DNA of 64,000 bases from Nonomuraea sp. MG754425 (GCF_021699195.1 NZ_SSXE01000017.1:1-64000), one strand, 5' to 3'. Positions 1 through 6,214 are shown, counted from the first letter of the stretch. Program-made: numbers and translations. The notes: generated from the sequence alone by a model not told the origin.

Positions 1-19
1 AGATGTGTATAAGAGACAG
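1..19 (+). other. Nextera (Tn5 mosaic end) adapter, sequencing artefact
   Basis: The first 19 bases read AGATGTGTATAAGAGACAG, the hyperactive Tn5 mosaic end used in Nextera libraries. It interrupts the reading frame of the thiolase gene on the minus strand. It is untrimmed adapter at a contig edge and not biology of this organism. Confidence 0.97.
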
Positions 20-450
20 CGCGGGTACGGCTCACCGGCCCCCCTGAACGTGCGCAGCGGCGCGGTCGAGGCGCTCTCCGCCCCGCCGGCGATCACCAGC
101 TCCGCCTCCCCCGCGCGTACCGCCTGCCCGGCCACCAGGATCGCGGCCAGCCCGCTGCCGCACTGCCGGTCCACCGTCAGCCCGCTCACCTCGTGTCCCA
201 GCCCGGCGGCCAGCGCCGAGACGCGGGCCACGTTCCCGCCGGGCCCCATGCAGTTGCCCAGCACCACGTCATCGACCCGACGGCCGGGCAGGTCGGCGGC
301 CACGGCCGCGATGACGGGGGCGGCCAGCCGATCGACGGTCAGTTCCTTGAAGGCGTGCCCGGCCGTGCCGATCGGCGTGCGCCGGGCCGCCACCACCACA
401 GGTGTGCCGGCCATGTCAGGTGTGCCGGCCATGTCAGGTGTGCCGGCCAT
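20..450 (-). CDS. Thiolase family protein (acetyl-CoA acetyltransferase-like), 3' end missing
   Basis: About 143 codons of the N-terminal half are visible and the frame is cut by the adapter. The start MAGTPVVVAARRTPIG and the block DRQCGSG, whose Cys is the acyl-accepting nucleophile of thiolases, identify the family. Thiolases condense or cleave acyl-CoA thioesters in the cytoplasm. Three in-frame ATG codons lie in an 18-bp tandem repeat (positions 450, 432, 414), so the protein may begin MAGTPD-MAGTPD-MAGTPV; the last ATG gives the family-like start. It lies 1 nt after the stop of the acyl-CoA ligase gene and is third in a bioY-ligase-thiolase operon. That order matches Bacillus subtilis yhfU-yhfT-yhfS, so it would correspond to yhfS. 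Confidence 0.9.
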
Positions 451-454
451 GTCA
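401..454. repeat. 18-bp tandem repeat, 3 copies, carrying the thiolase start codon
   Basis: GGTGTGCCGGCCATGTCA is repeated three times without mismatch. On the minus strand each unit supplies ATG plus five codons (MAGTPD) in one frame, and the outermost unit also contains the TGA stop of the upstream ligase. The ribosome therefore has up to three equivalent in-frame starts. This looks like replication slippage, and copy number could vary between strains. Confidence 0.95.
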
Positions 455-1816
455 GACCAGCCGCCTGATGCCGGGATCGCCGTCCGCCAGCCGCGCCGCC
501 ACCAGCGCGCGGGCGGGTTTGCCCGTCGGGTTGCGCGGCAGGCTCGGCACCACGAACCAGCGGCGCGGGCGCTGCGCCGCGTCCAGCCCGCCCCTGGCGG
601 TGGCCTCCAGCACCGCACGCGGCGGCGCGGACGCCTCCTCGGCCTCGACGATCGCCGTCACCACCGAACCCAGGGACGGGTGCGGCAGCCCGACCACCAC
701 GACATCTCCCACGCCGGGCACCTTCCTGAGCACCTCCTCGACGTCCTCGGGCACGACGGTCGCGCCGCCGGTCTGGATCGCGCCGTCGCCGCGCCCGCGC
801 AGCCGCAGCGCCTGCCCCTCCTGGTACGGCTCGGCCAGGTCGCCGACGGTCACCCAGCCGTCGCCGTCGCGGCGCAGCGGCCCGGCCGCGCCCGCCAGGT
901 ACCCTTCGGCCAGCCAGGGTGAGCGGGCCCACACCTCGCCGAGCGGCCCGTGGGCTCCGGTGCGGACCTCGATCTGCACGCCGGGGAAGGGCCGCAGCCC
1001 GCTCCCGTCCACGTCCACGGCCACGAACGACAGTTCGGTGGCGCCGTAGTAGGACACGACGTGCACCCCCGCCTGCCGCGCCGCCGCCCGCGTGCCGGGG
1101 TCGAGGGCCGCGCCGCCGACCACGGCCACGCGGGTGCCGCCGGGGTCGGCGAGCACGTCGGGCAGACGGTGCGGCACCACGTGCACGGCGCTGGCCCCGG
1201 CCAGGTGGGCGGCCAGCGAGCGGCCCGGCCAGCGGCCGGGCAGCACGGCCGTCGCGCCGGTGGCCAGGGTGTGCAGGGCGGCGAAGGCGTACAGGGAGGA
1301 GACCAGCGGGCCCGGCACCAGCACCACGTCGTCGGGGCCGATCCCGGTCAGGTCGCCGAGGTGCGCGTAGGAGTCGGTCCAGGAGGCGCGGGTGCGTACG
1401 ACGGCGCGGGGGCGGCCGGTGCTGCCCGAGCTGAAGCACGCCCAGGCCAGGTCGTCGGGACGGTCCCGGCCGGTCACCGGCGGCCCGGCCGCGTACGGCA
1501 GCGGCGCGTCCACGTGGACGGTGAGGGGCCGGCTCGTGACGTGGGCCCACCGGGCGCGGTCCCAGCCGTGCTCGCCCACCAGGGGGGTGGCCCCGGCCAG
1601 GTCGGCCGCGAGCACGGCGGTGAGCAGGTCCGCCGGGTCGGCCAGCCCGATCGAGACCAGCGCGCCGGGGCCGACCCCCAGGCCGAGCAGGTGACGCGCG
1701 GCCCCGCCGATCCTGTCGGCGAGTTCGGCGTAGGTCAGGTCGTTTCCTGGGGCGCGCACCGCGAGCCGGGACGGGCGCTCGGCGGCGTGCGAGAGAACGC
1801 GTCGTGCGACGGGCAT
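452..1816 (-). CDS. AMP-dependent acyl-CoA synthetase/ligase (ANL superfamily)
   Basis: A 454-residue protein, short for the family. The P-loop-like motif FSSGSTGRPRAVV (about residues 138-150), the YYGATE adenylate motif (about 249-254), VGDLAE and the C-terminal PRNPTGKPAR with the catalytic Lys place it among acyl/aryl-CoA ligases, which activate a carboxylate with ATP and transfer it to CoA. The substrate is unknown. It lies 7 nt downstream of bioY and 1 nt upstream of the thiolase gene, so the three are almost certainly co-transcribed. It corresponds in position to B. subtilis yhfT. A link to biotin or pimelate-type acyl metabolism is inferred from the BioY partner only. Confidence 0.88.
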   Translation of the reverse strand: MPVARRVLSHAAERPSRLAVRAPGNDLTYAELADRIGGAARHLLGLGVGPGALVSIGLADPADLLTAVLAADLAGATPLVGEHGWDRARWAHVTSRPLTVHVDAPLPYAAGPPVTGRDRPDDLAWACFSSGSTGRPRAVVRTRASWTDSYAHLGDLTGIGPDDVVLVPGPLVSSLYAFAALHTLATGATAVLPGRWPGRSLAAHLAGASAVHVVPHRLPDVLADPGGTRVAVVGGAALDPGTRAAARQAGVHVVSYYGATELSFVAVDVDGSGLRPFPGVQIEVRTGAHGPLGEVWARSPWLAEGYLAGAAGPLRRDGDGWVTVGDLAEPYQEGQALRLRGRGDGAIQTGGATVVPEDVEEVLRKVPGVGDVVVVGLPHPSLGSVVTAIVEAEEASAPPRAVLEATARGGLDAAQRPRRWFVVPSLPRNPTGKPARALVAARLADGDPGIRRLV

Positions 1817-1823
1817 CGAGCGG

Positions 1824-2423
1824 TCAACGCCCCCCGGTCGCGCGCAGGCGTTCCTGGTGCACGGCGGGCACCGCGTCCGGGTAGGCCCGCTGGGTGCCCC
1901 TGGTGACGAGGGCGGCCACCACCGCCTTCACCAGGTCGCCGGGCAGGAAGAGGAGGCTGAGCAGGGCCGCCTGGCCGAGCGAGACCCCGGTCACGAGCGC
2001 CTGCACGGGGATGCCGAACAGGTAGATCACGCCGACGCCGCCGACCAGGCACGCCACCGTCAGCCGGACGATGCCCGGGTCGCGGCCACCGCGCTCCACG
2101 ATCCAGCCGGTCACCGCCGCGCCGGGCACCCAGCCGAGCAGGAACCCGGCCGACGGCCCGGTGAACACGCCCAGCCCGCCCCGCCCGCCGGCCAGCAGCG
2201 GCAGGCCCGCGGCCACCAGGACCAGCAGCACCACGACGGCCAGCGCGGCCCGCCACGAGCCGAGGATGGCGCCGGCGAGCATCACGCCCATCGTCTGGAG
2301 CGTGATCGGGACCGCGTTGCCGAAGACGTTCAGCGAGCCCGGCAGGCCGAGCACGGCGATCAAGGCCGCGAACACCGCCACTCTTGCCAGGGTCCGTGTC
2401 GCGAACCCGCGCTGTTTCTCCAT
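1824..2423 (-). CDS. bioY: BioY-family biotin transporter (ECF S component)
   Basis: A 199-residue membrane protein with five to six hydrophobic segments. The motifs GSLNVFGNAVPITLQTMGVML and GPSAGFLLGW are typical of BioY, the substrate-binding membrane unit of biotin ECF transporters, which can work alone or with shared EcfA/EcfT energising units. It is the first gene of the operon with the ligase and thiolase. No obvious BirA or BioQ operator is visible upstream. A CGATC-N10-GATCG dyad at 2486-2505 lies in the promoter region but matches no biotin operator I recognise. Confidence 0.92.
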   Translation of the reverse strand: MEKQRGFATRTLARVAVFAALIAVLGLPGSLNVFGNAVPITLQTMGVMLAGAILGSWRAALAVVVLLVLVAAGLPLLAGGRGGLGVFTGPSAGFLLGWVPGAAVTGWIVERGGRDPGIVRLTVACLVGGVGVIYLFGIPVQALVTGVSLGQAALLSLLFLPGDLVKAVVAALVTRGTQRAYPDAVPAVHQERLRATGGR

Positions 2424-2535
2424 GCAGTCGATCCCACACCACGACGGTCACGGACAGGCATGGAGGTATCCCACAACATTGCGGCCGATCATCTGCGAAC
2501 GATCGATACCGTCCCCACAAAAGCGACGGTCCGGC

Positions 2536-3600
2536 TCAGGCGGCCAGGCGCAGGGCGCGTGCCACGTCCGCGGTGGCGGCGGAGGTCTCGGTGGCGGTGT
2601 AGCCGTCGCGCAGGGAGGCGTCGAGGTCCTTCAGCCCGTTGCCGCTGAGTGTGATCACGATGCGCAGGCCGGGCTCCAGGAGGCCCCGGGCGTGCAGGTC
2701 GAGCAGCCCCGCCACCCCGGCCGCCGAGGCGGGTTCGGCGAAGACGCCGTCGCGCCGGGCCACCAGCCGGTACGCCGCGAAGATCTGCTCGTCGCTCACC
2801 GCGCCGATGAGCCCGCCGGACTCGTCGCGGGCGGCGACGGCGCCGTCCCAGGTGGCCGGGTGGCCGACCCTGATCGCGGTGGCGTCCGTGCGGGGCTCGG
2901 CGACGGGCTCACCGTGGACGAGCGGCGCCGCGCCGGCCGCCTGGAAACCCCACAGCCGGGGCAGCCGGGAGGTCAGCCCGGCCTGGCGGTAGGCGCGGTA
3001 GCCGCCCCAGGTGGCGGTGATGTTGCCGCCGTTGCCCACCGGCAGGCAGTGCACGTCGGGCGCGTCGCCGAGGGCGTCGGCGACCTCGTAGGCGACGGTG
3101 CGCTGCCCGGCCAGGCGAAGCTCGTTGCCGACCGAGTTGACCAGCGCGATCGGGTGGTGGGCGGCCAGTTCGCGGGCCACGCGCAGGCAGTCGTCGAAGG
3201 TGCCGTCGATCTCGACGATCTCGGCGCCGTAGCGTACGGCCTGGCTCAGTTTGCCCAGCGCCACGCCGCTCCTGGGCACCAGGACGGCGGCGCTCAGCCC
3301 GGCGCGGGCGGCGTAGGCGGCGGCCGAGGCGCTGGTGTTGCCGGTGGAGGCGCAGATGACGGCCCGCGCCCCGGACTCGGCGGCCCGGCTGATCGCGACC
3401 GTCATGCCGCGGTCCTTGAACGAGCCCGTCGGGTTCGCGCCCTCGACCTTGAGCCAGACCTCGCAGCCGGTGCGGGACGACAGGTGCTCCGAGCGCAGCA
3501 GCGGGGTGTTGCCCTCGTTGAGCGAGATGGCGGGGGTGTCGGCGGTGACCGGCAGCCATCGCCGGTAGGGGCTGTCGATCAGGCCATGCCACGTTGTCAT
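2536..3600 (-). CDS. thrC: Threonine synthase
   Basis: A PLP-dependent fold-type II lyase that converts O-phosphohomoserine to threonine. GSFKDRG at about residues 59-65 carries the Schiff-base Lys (K62), and GNGGNI near residue 184 is the phosphate-binding loop. The 354-residue length suits the short actinobacterial class. The start at 3600 (MTTWHGLIDSPYRRWLP) is preferred over an upstream in-frame ATG because similarity to the family begins there and the upstream bases hold the shared promoter. It is divergent from the RpiR-type regulator at 3666 with only 65 bp between them. Confidence 0.93.
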   Translation of the reverse strand: MTTWHGLIDSPYRRWLPVTADTPAISLNEGNTPLLRSEHLSSRTGCEVWLKVEGANPTGSFKDRGMTVAISRAAESGARAVICASTGNTSASAAAYAARAGLSAAVLVPRSGVALGKLSQAVRYGAEIVEIDGTFDDCLRVARELAAHHPIALVNSVGNELRLAGQRTVAYEVADALGDAPDVHCLPVGNGGNITATWGGYRAYRQAGLTSRLPRLWGFQAAGAAPLVHGEPVAEPRTDATAIRVGHPATWDGAVAARDESGGLIGAVSDEQIFAAYRLVARRDGVFAEPASAAGVAGLLDLHARGLLEPGLRIVITLSGNGLKDLDASLRDGYTATETSAATADVARALRLAA

Positions 3601-3610
3601 GGACCGCACC

Positions 3611-3661
3611 GTAACATCTGTTTCGCATATTTCGCCAAATGGCGTTGGGTGTAACATTTGT
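3611..3661. promoter_or_regulatory. Divergent control region of thrC and the RpiR regulator
   Basis: An 11-bp direct repeat GTAACATYTGT occurs at 3611-3621 and 3651-3661, 40 bp apart, and flanks a short dyad CGCCA-AA-TGGCG (3633-3644). All lie in the short gap between thrC and the divergent regulator gene. They are plausible binding sites for the regulator and could control both genes. The assignment is inferred from position. Confidence 0.45.
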
Positions 3662-3665
3662 CATT

Positions 3666-4487
3666 GTGGAGAACGATCCGATCGCGAGCCGTCTCGGCGC
3701 CGTCTACCCCGAGCTGCCGCCCGGCGAGCGCGCCGTCGTGCGGGTGCTGCTCGACGACTACCCGTTCGCGGCGCTGGGCTCGCTGCGCTCCCTGGCCGAG
3801 CGGGCGGGGGTGAGCCCGCCGACGGCCTCGCGGCTGTTCGACCGGCTGGGCTTCGACGGGTTCGCCGCGTTCCAGGCCGCCGTGCGCGCCGGGGCGCGGG
3901 ATCGTTCGCAGTTGCTGGAGTACGTCACCCACGACGACGGGCCGCCGGGGCCTGGCCGGGCCGCCGAGGAACTGCGGGCGGGGCTGGACGGCACCCTGGC
4001 CGCGCTCCCCGAGGCGCTGTGCCACACGGTGGGCGCGCTGCTGGCCGAGGCCGGCTCGGTGTGGGCGCTCGGCGGCCCGCTGAGCGAGCTGGCCGCCGAA
4101 TACCTCGTCCGCCAGCTCGCCGGCCTGCGACCCGGCGCGCACCGCGTGCCGGGGCCGGCGTCCGCACGCGCCCGCGCGGTGCTCGACCTGGGCCCCTCCG
4201 ACGTGGTCGTGGCCTACGACTTCCGCCGCTACTCCGACGGCACCGCCCGCTTCGTGCGGGCCGCCCGCGGCCGGGGCGCGCGGCTGGTGCTCGTCACCGA
4301 CGCCTGGGGCTCGCCGCTGGCCGCCGAGGCGGAGGCGCTGATCAGCCTGCCACGCGAGGCGGCCGGGCCGATCGCGCCGCTCACCCACGAGATCGCCGTC
4401 ACCGAACTGCTGCTCGTCGCCGCCGCCGCGCGGCTGGCCCCCGCCCGCCGCCTGGCCGACCTGGACGCCCTCACCCGGGCACTCTGA
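3666..4487 (+). CDS. MurR/RpiR-family transcriptional regulator (HTH plus SIS domain)
   Basis: A 273-residue protein with an N-terminal RpiR helix-turn-helix (LRSLAERAGVSPPTASRLFDRLGFDGFAAFQAAV, about residues 37-70) and a C-terminal SIS domain (VWALGGPLSELAAEYLVRQL and VLVTDAWGSPLAAEAEALISL), the usual sensor for phosphosugars. The GTG at 3666 is taken as start because family similarity begins at VENDPIASRLG; an earlier ATG at 3639 would overlap the operator region. It is divergent from thrC. Control of thrC by a phosphosugar-type sensor would be unusual, and the ligand is unknown. Confidence 0.85.
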   Translation: MENDPIASRLGAVYPELPPGERAVVRVLLDDYPFAALGSLRSLAERAGVSPPTASRLFDRLGFDGFAAFQAAVRAGARDRSQLLEYVTHDDGPPGPGRAAEELRAGLDGTLAALPEALCHTVGALLAEAGSVWALGGPLSELAAEYLVRQLAGLRPGAHRVPGPASARARAVLDLGPSDVVVAYDFRRYSDGTARFVRAARGRGARLVLVTDAWGSPLAAEAEALISLPREAAGPIAPLTHEIAVTELLLVAAAARLAPARRLADLDALTRAL

Positions 4488-4575
4488 CGCGCACGGGGCC
4501 AGCACTCCAGCCGCTCCGCCAGTCCGTGACGCGGGGCTCGAACTCCCCGGCGGGCAGGCGGGTGACGGTGTGCAT
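4471..4575 (-). CDS. Small ORF (34 aa), possibly a gene remnant
   Basis: ATG at 4575 follows an AGAGGA ribosome site by a few bases and opens a 34-codon frame (MHTVTRLPAGEFEPRVTDW...) that stops inside the 3' end of the convergent RpiR gene. It lies just downstream of, and on the same strand as, the MerR gene. The ribosome site and protein-like start suggest the surviving 5' end of a larger gene that once followed MerR. I do not recognise a family. Confidence 0.3.
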   Translation of the reverse strand: MHTVTRLPAGEFEPRVTDWRSGWSAGPVRVRVPG

Positions 4576-4611
4576 GAGGTCCTCTTTCACGTTACGGGCC
4601 GGGCCGCGCAG

Positions 4612-5400
4612 TCACGCCGGCGGACGTCGCGCCGTGGACCGCGTCAGGCGGGCGGCGATGAGCCGCGTCGCCTGGCGCACGACCTCGGCCTGGGCCGGGG
4701 CCAGGCCGTCGAGGAAGGGTTCGAGCTGGTGCGGATCCCAGGCGGGCAGGCCCGGCTGGTCGCTCAGCACGTGCTCGACACTGTAGTCGGCCAGCAGCCG
4801 GGCCAGCGGCGCGACCCGGGGGTCGCCGGGCTCGGCGTCGGCCAGGTCGTCGAGCCTGCGGTAGAACTCCCGCCCGCGCGCGGTCACCTCCGGGTCGGCG
4901 GCCATGGTGTCCAGGAACCCGAACATGCGCTCCCGGTCCGGAACCGCGGACATGCTGTCCACCAGCACGAGCAGGTCGCGGTCCCAGGCCGCGGCCGGCG
5001 AGGCGGGCAGGTGCACGCGGCCCAGGAAGGCCAGCAGGTCGGGCGAGGCGGTGTCGTCGGGGCCGAGGCCGCCGTCCTCGGCGCGGCGCAGCACCTCGGC
5101 CAGGCGGGCCCGCCGCAGCCGGATCTCCCGCTCCTGCGCGGCCAGGTCCGCGTCGATCTCGGCGAGGATCTCGGGCAGCTCCCGCGAGCGGTCCTCGGCG
5201 ATGACGTCGCGCGCCTCGTCCAGGCTCAGCCCCAGCTCCACCAGGCGGCGGACGCGGGCCAGGGCGACGGCGTCGCGCATGCCGTACTCGCGGTAGCCGT
5301 TGGCCAGGCGCGGCGGCTCCGGCAGCACACCCTGGTGGTGGTAATGCCGCACCGTCCGGGTGGACACCCCGAGCAGCGCGGCGAGTTCTCCGATCCGCAT
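4612..5400 (-). CDS. MerR-family transcriptional regulator
   Basis: A 262-residue protein. The N-terminal winged HTH MRIGELAALLGVSTRTVRHYHHQGVLPEPPRLANGYREY is a clear MerR domain, followed by the dimerisation coiled coil and a 150-residue C-terminal effector domain of the long actinobacterial MerR type with no metal-binding cysteines. MerR proteins bind elongated promoters and switch them on when a ligand is bound. It faces a divergent region with a dyad at 5415-5429 just upstream of its start. The ligand and target are unknown. Confidence 0.88.
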   Translation of the reverse strand: MRIGELAALLGVSTRTVRHYHHQGVLPEPPRLANGYREYGMRDAVALARVRRLVELGLSLDEARDVIAEDRSRELPEILAEIDADLAAQEREIRLRRARLAEVLRRAEDGGLGPDDTASPDLLAFLGRVHLPASPAAAWDRDLLVLVDSMSAVPDRERMFGFLDTMAADPEVTARGREFYRRLDDLADAEPGDPRVAPLARLLADYSVEHVLSDQPGLPAWDPHQLEPFLDGLAPAQAEVVRQATRLIAARLTRSTARRPPA

Positions 5401-5408
5401 GCCTCCCA

Positions 5409-5434
5409 GTCAACACGTGGACGCCACGTCAACG
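5409..5434. promoter_or_regulatory. Dyad operator upstream of the MerR gene
   Basis: ACGTGG-ACG-CCACGT (5415-5429) is flanked by GTCAAC on the left and TCAAC on the right, and lies 15-29 bp before the MerR ATG. This is the expected place for an autoregulatory MerR operator. Binding by this regulator is inferred. Confidence 0.5.
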
Positions 5435-5543
5435 TCAAATCGGGGCGCGAATAACAAGTGGCGTCGCCGCCGGGCCGTCCATTACCGTCTTACCAGACGA
5501 GGGGCGGAAACGGATCCGCCCGCCACGTGAGAAAGGCCAGGCC

Positions 5544-5639
5544 ATGTACCGCGCAGCCGCCACCCTGGAGCAGGAACGGTGTCACCACCTCCGACCTGCG
5601 GCGCTGGGCCGCGCGCTGGCCGGAGCGGCTTCTGGATGA
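5544..5639 (+). CDS. Possible 31-aa leader peptide ahead of the tRNA array
   Basis: ATG at 5544 lies 8-10 nt after AGAAAGG and opens a 31-residue frame that ends inside a hairpin, just before a strong terminator. The peptide contains a Cys-His-His run. It uses codons that are rare in this genome (GCA, GAA, GGA, CGA, TGT, TCT) among common CTG and GCG codons. Codon use is not gene-like, so it may be a regulatory leader or nothing at all. Of the 31 residues, 23 are Ala, Arg, Leu, Gly, Glu or Cys, the same six amino acids matched by anticodon to the tRNAs downstream. Confidence 0.25.
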   Translation: MYRAAATLEQERCHHLRPAALGRALAGAASG

Positions 5640-5661
5640 TCCTCGACGAGGAGCATTCCAG
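5632..5661 (+). other. Imperfect hairpin between leader ORF and terminator
   Basis: CTGGATG...CATTCCAG with an inner TCCTC-GAC-GAGGA arm forms about 12 base pairs with one bulged T and one mismatch. It overlaps the last codons and stop of the small leader ORF and abuts the terminator hairpin. The arrangement resembles a leader-hairpin-terminator unit or a small RNA. No function is shown. Confidence 0.45.
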
Positions 5662-5662
5662 A

Positions 5663-5697
5663 GGCCGCCGGGATCCGTACCGGCGGCCTTTTCTTTT
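5663..5697 (+). terminator. Rho-independent terminator upstream of the tRNA array
   Basis: A perfect 9-bp stem GGCCGCCGG/CCGGCGGCC (5663-5671 and 5680-5688) with an 8-nt loop is followed directly by TTTTCTTTT. It would end rightward transcripts 53 bp before the first tRNA. Either the array has its own promoter (a TTGACA hexamer lies at 5725-5730 but has no convincing -10) or expression depends on read-through. Confidence 0.85.
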
Positions 5698-5750
5698 CCC
5701 CGCCCGAAATCCGGGCCGCGCATTTTGACAACTCCACAGCGGAGCACCAT

Positions 5751-5824
5751 GGGCTGATGGTGAAAAGGCATCACACCTGCCTTGCAAGCAGGAGTTCGGG
5801 TTTCGAGATCCCGTCGGTCCACCA
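5751..5824 (+). tRNA. tRNA-Ala (TGC), aberrant T arm
   Basis: Acceptor GGGCTGA/TCGGTCC has the G3:U70 pair that marks alanine tRNAs. The D stem is GTGA/TCAC and the anticodon stem CCTGC/GCAGG carries loop CTTGCAA (anticodon TGC). A73 and an encoded CCA are present. The T arm is abnormal: with a 7-nt loop the pair next to the loop is T53:T61 instead of the near-universal G53:C61, so it is better drawn as a 4-bp stem with a 9-nt loop. First tRNA of the array; the next starts after 1 nt. Confidence 0.8.
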
Positions 5825-5825
5825 G

Positions 5826-5897
5826 GTCGCAGAGGCCGAACCGGTAAGGCGGCTGGCTTCCACCCAGCAGGACGGGGTTCGAGTCCCCGCTGCGACT
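5826..5897 (+). tRNA. tRNA-Gly (TCC), variant with A8
   Basis: Acceptor GTCGCAG/CTGCGAC with U73, anticodon stem GCTGG/CCAGC around loop CTTCCAC (anticodon TCC), and a normal T arm CGGGG/CCCCG with TTCGAGT. Position 8 is A instead of the near-invariant U8, and CCA is not encoded. U73 agrees with bacterial glycine tRNAs. The acceptor stem differs from the usual GCGGG-type glycine tRNA. It lies 1 nt after tRNA-Ala. Confidence 0.8.
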
Positions 5898-5902
5898 CTT
5901 AT

Positions 5903-5978
5903 GCGTCCGTAGCCCAACGGGAGAGGCACCGGCTTCAGGAGCCGGACGGTGCGGGTTCGAATCCCGCCGGACGTACCA
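5903..5978 (+). tRNA. tRNA with CAG (Leu) anticodon but a short variable arm
   Basis: Acceptor GCGTCCG/CGGACGT (G1:U72), U8, A9, D stem GCC/GGC, anticodon stem CCGGC/GCCGG around loop TTCAGGA (anticodon CAG, G37), T arm GCGGG/CCCGC with TTCGAAT, A73 and encoded CCA. The variable region is only ACGGT, so this is a class I tRNA. Bacterial leucine tRNAs are class II with a long variable arm. Apart from the G1:U72 pair the fold is well formed. Which synthetase charges it cannot be told from sequence; if active it would read CUG, a very common codon here. Confidence 0.82.
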
Positions 5979-5979
5979 G

Positions 5980-6052
5980 GCCCCGTTCGTCCAGTGGTCA
6001 GGACACCCGGCTTTCACCCGGGAGATCGCCGGTTCGAATCCGGTACGGGGTA
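5980..6052 (+). tRNA. tRNA-Glu (TTC)
   Basis: Acceptor GCCCCGT/ACGGGGT, D arm GTCC-AGTGGTCA-GGAC, anticodon stem CCCGG/CCGGG with loop CTTTCAC (anticodon TTC), T arm GCCGG/CCGGT with TTCGAAT, A73, no encoded CCA. The D arm and loop agree closely with actinobacterial tRNA-Glu; the first pair is G1:U72. It starts 1 nt after the encoded CCA of the CAG tRNA. Confidence 0.88.
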
Positions 6053-6053
6053 C

Positions 6054-6129
6054 GGCCCCATAGCTCAATGGGACAGAGCGCCGGCCTACGAAGCCGGGTC
6101 CGTCGCAGGTTCGAATCCTGCTGGGGCCA
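6054..6129 (+). tRNA. tRNA-Arg (ACG)
   Basis: Acceptor GGCCCCA/TGGGGCC, U8 A9, D stem GCTC/GAGC, anticodon stem CCGGC/GCCGG with loop CTACGAA (anticodon ACG, reads CGN after A34 deamination), T arm GCAGG/CCTGC with TTCGAAT, A73, no encoded CCA. The variable region is 7 nt, slightly long for a class I tRNA. It lies 1 nt after tRNA-Glu and has the same anticodon-stem sequence as the CAG and Cys tRNAs of the array. Confidence 0.87.
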
Positions 6130-6141
6130 CGTAGGAATCGT

Positions 6142-6214
6142 GGCGCAGTTCGCTGGTGCGGAGGCCGGCCTGCAAAGCCGGTCCGAGCGAGTTCGATTCT
6201 CGCCTGCGCCTCCA
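6142..6214 (+). tRNA. tRNA-Cys (GCA), shortened D arm
   Basis: Acceptor GGCGCAG/CTGCGCC, anticodon stem CCGGC/GCCGG with loop CTGCAAA (anticodon GCA), T arm GCGAG/CTCGC with TTCGATT, U73 as in cysteine tRNAs, and an encoded CCA. The region between acceptor and anticodon stems is only 16 nt; its D stem can close on a 4-nt TGGT loop, well below the usual size. Length without CCA is 70 nt. It lies 12 nt after tRNA-Arg and ends the array. Confidence 0.78.

Noticed and set aside
5..922. Long plus-strand open frames over the thiolase and ligase genes
   Set aside because: They are low-complexity Arg/Pro/Ala-rich shadows of the minus-strand genes and begin inside the adapter.
5751..6214. tRNA-associated integrated element
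   Set aside because: No integrase, no duplicated tRNA 3' end (att site) and no phage or plasmid genes are found in the flanks shown.
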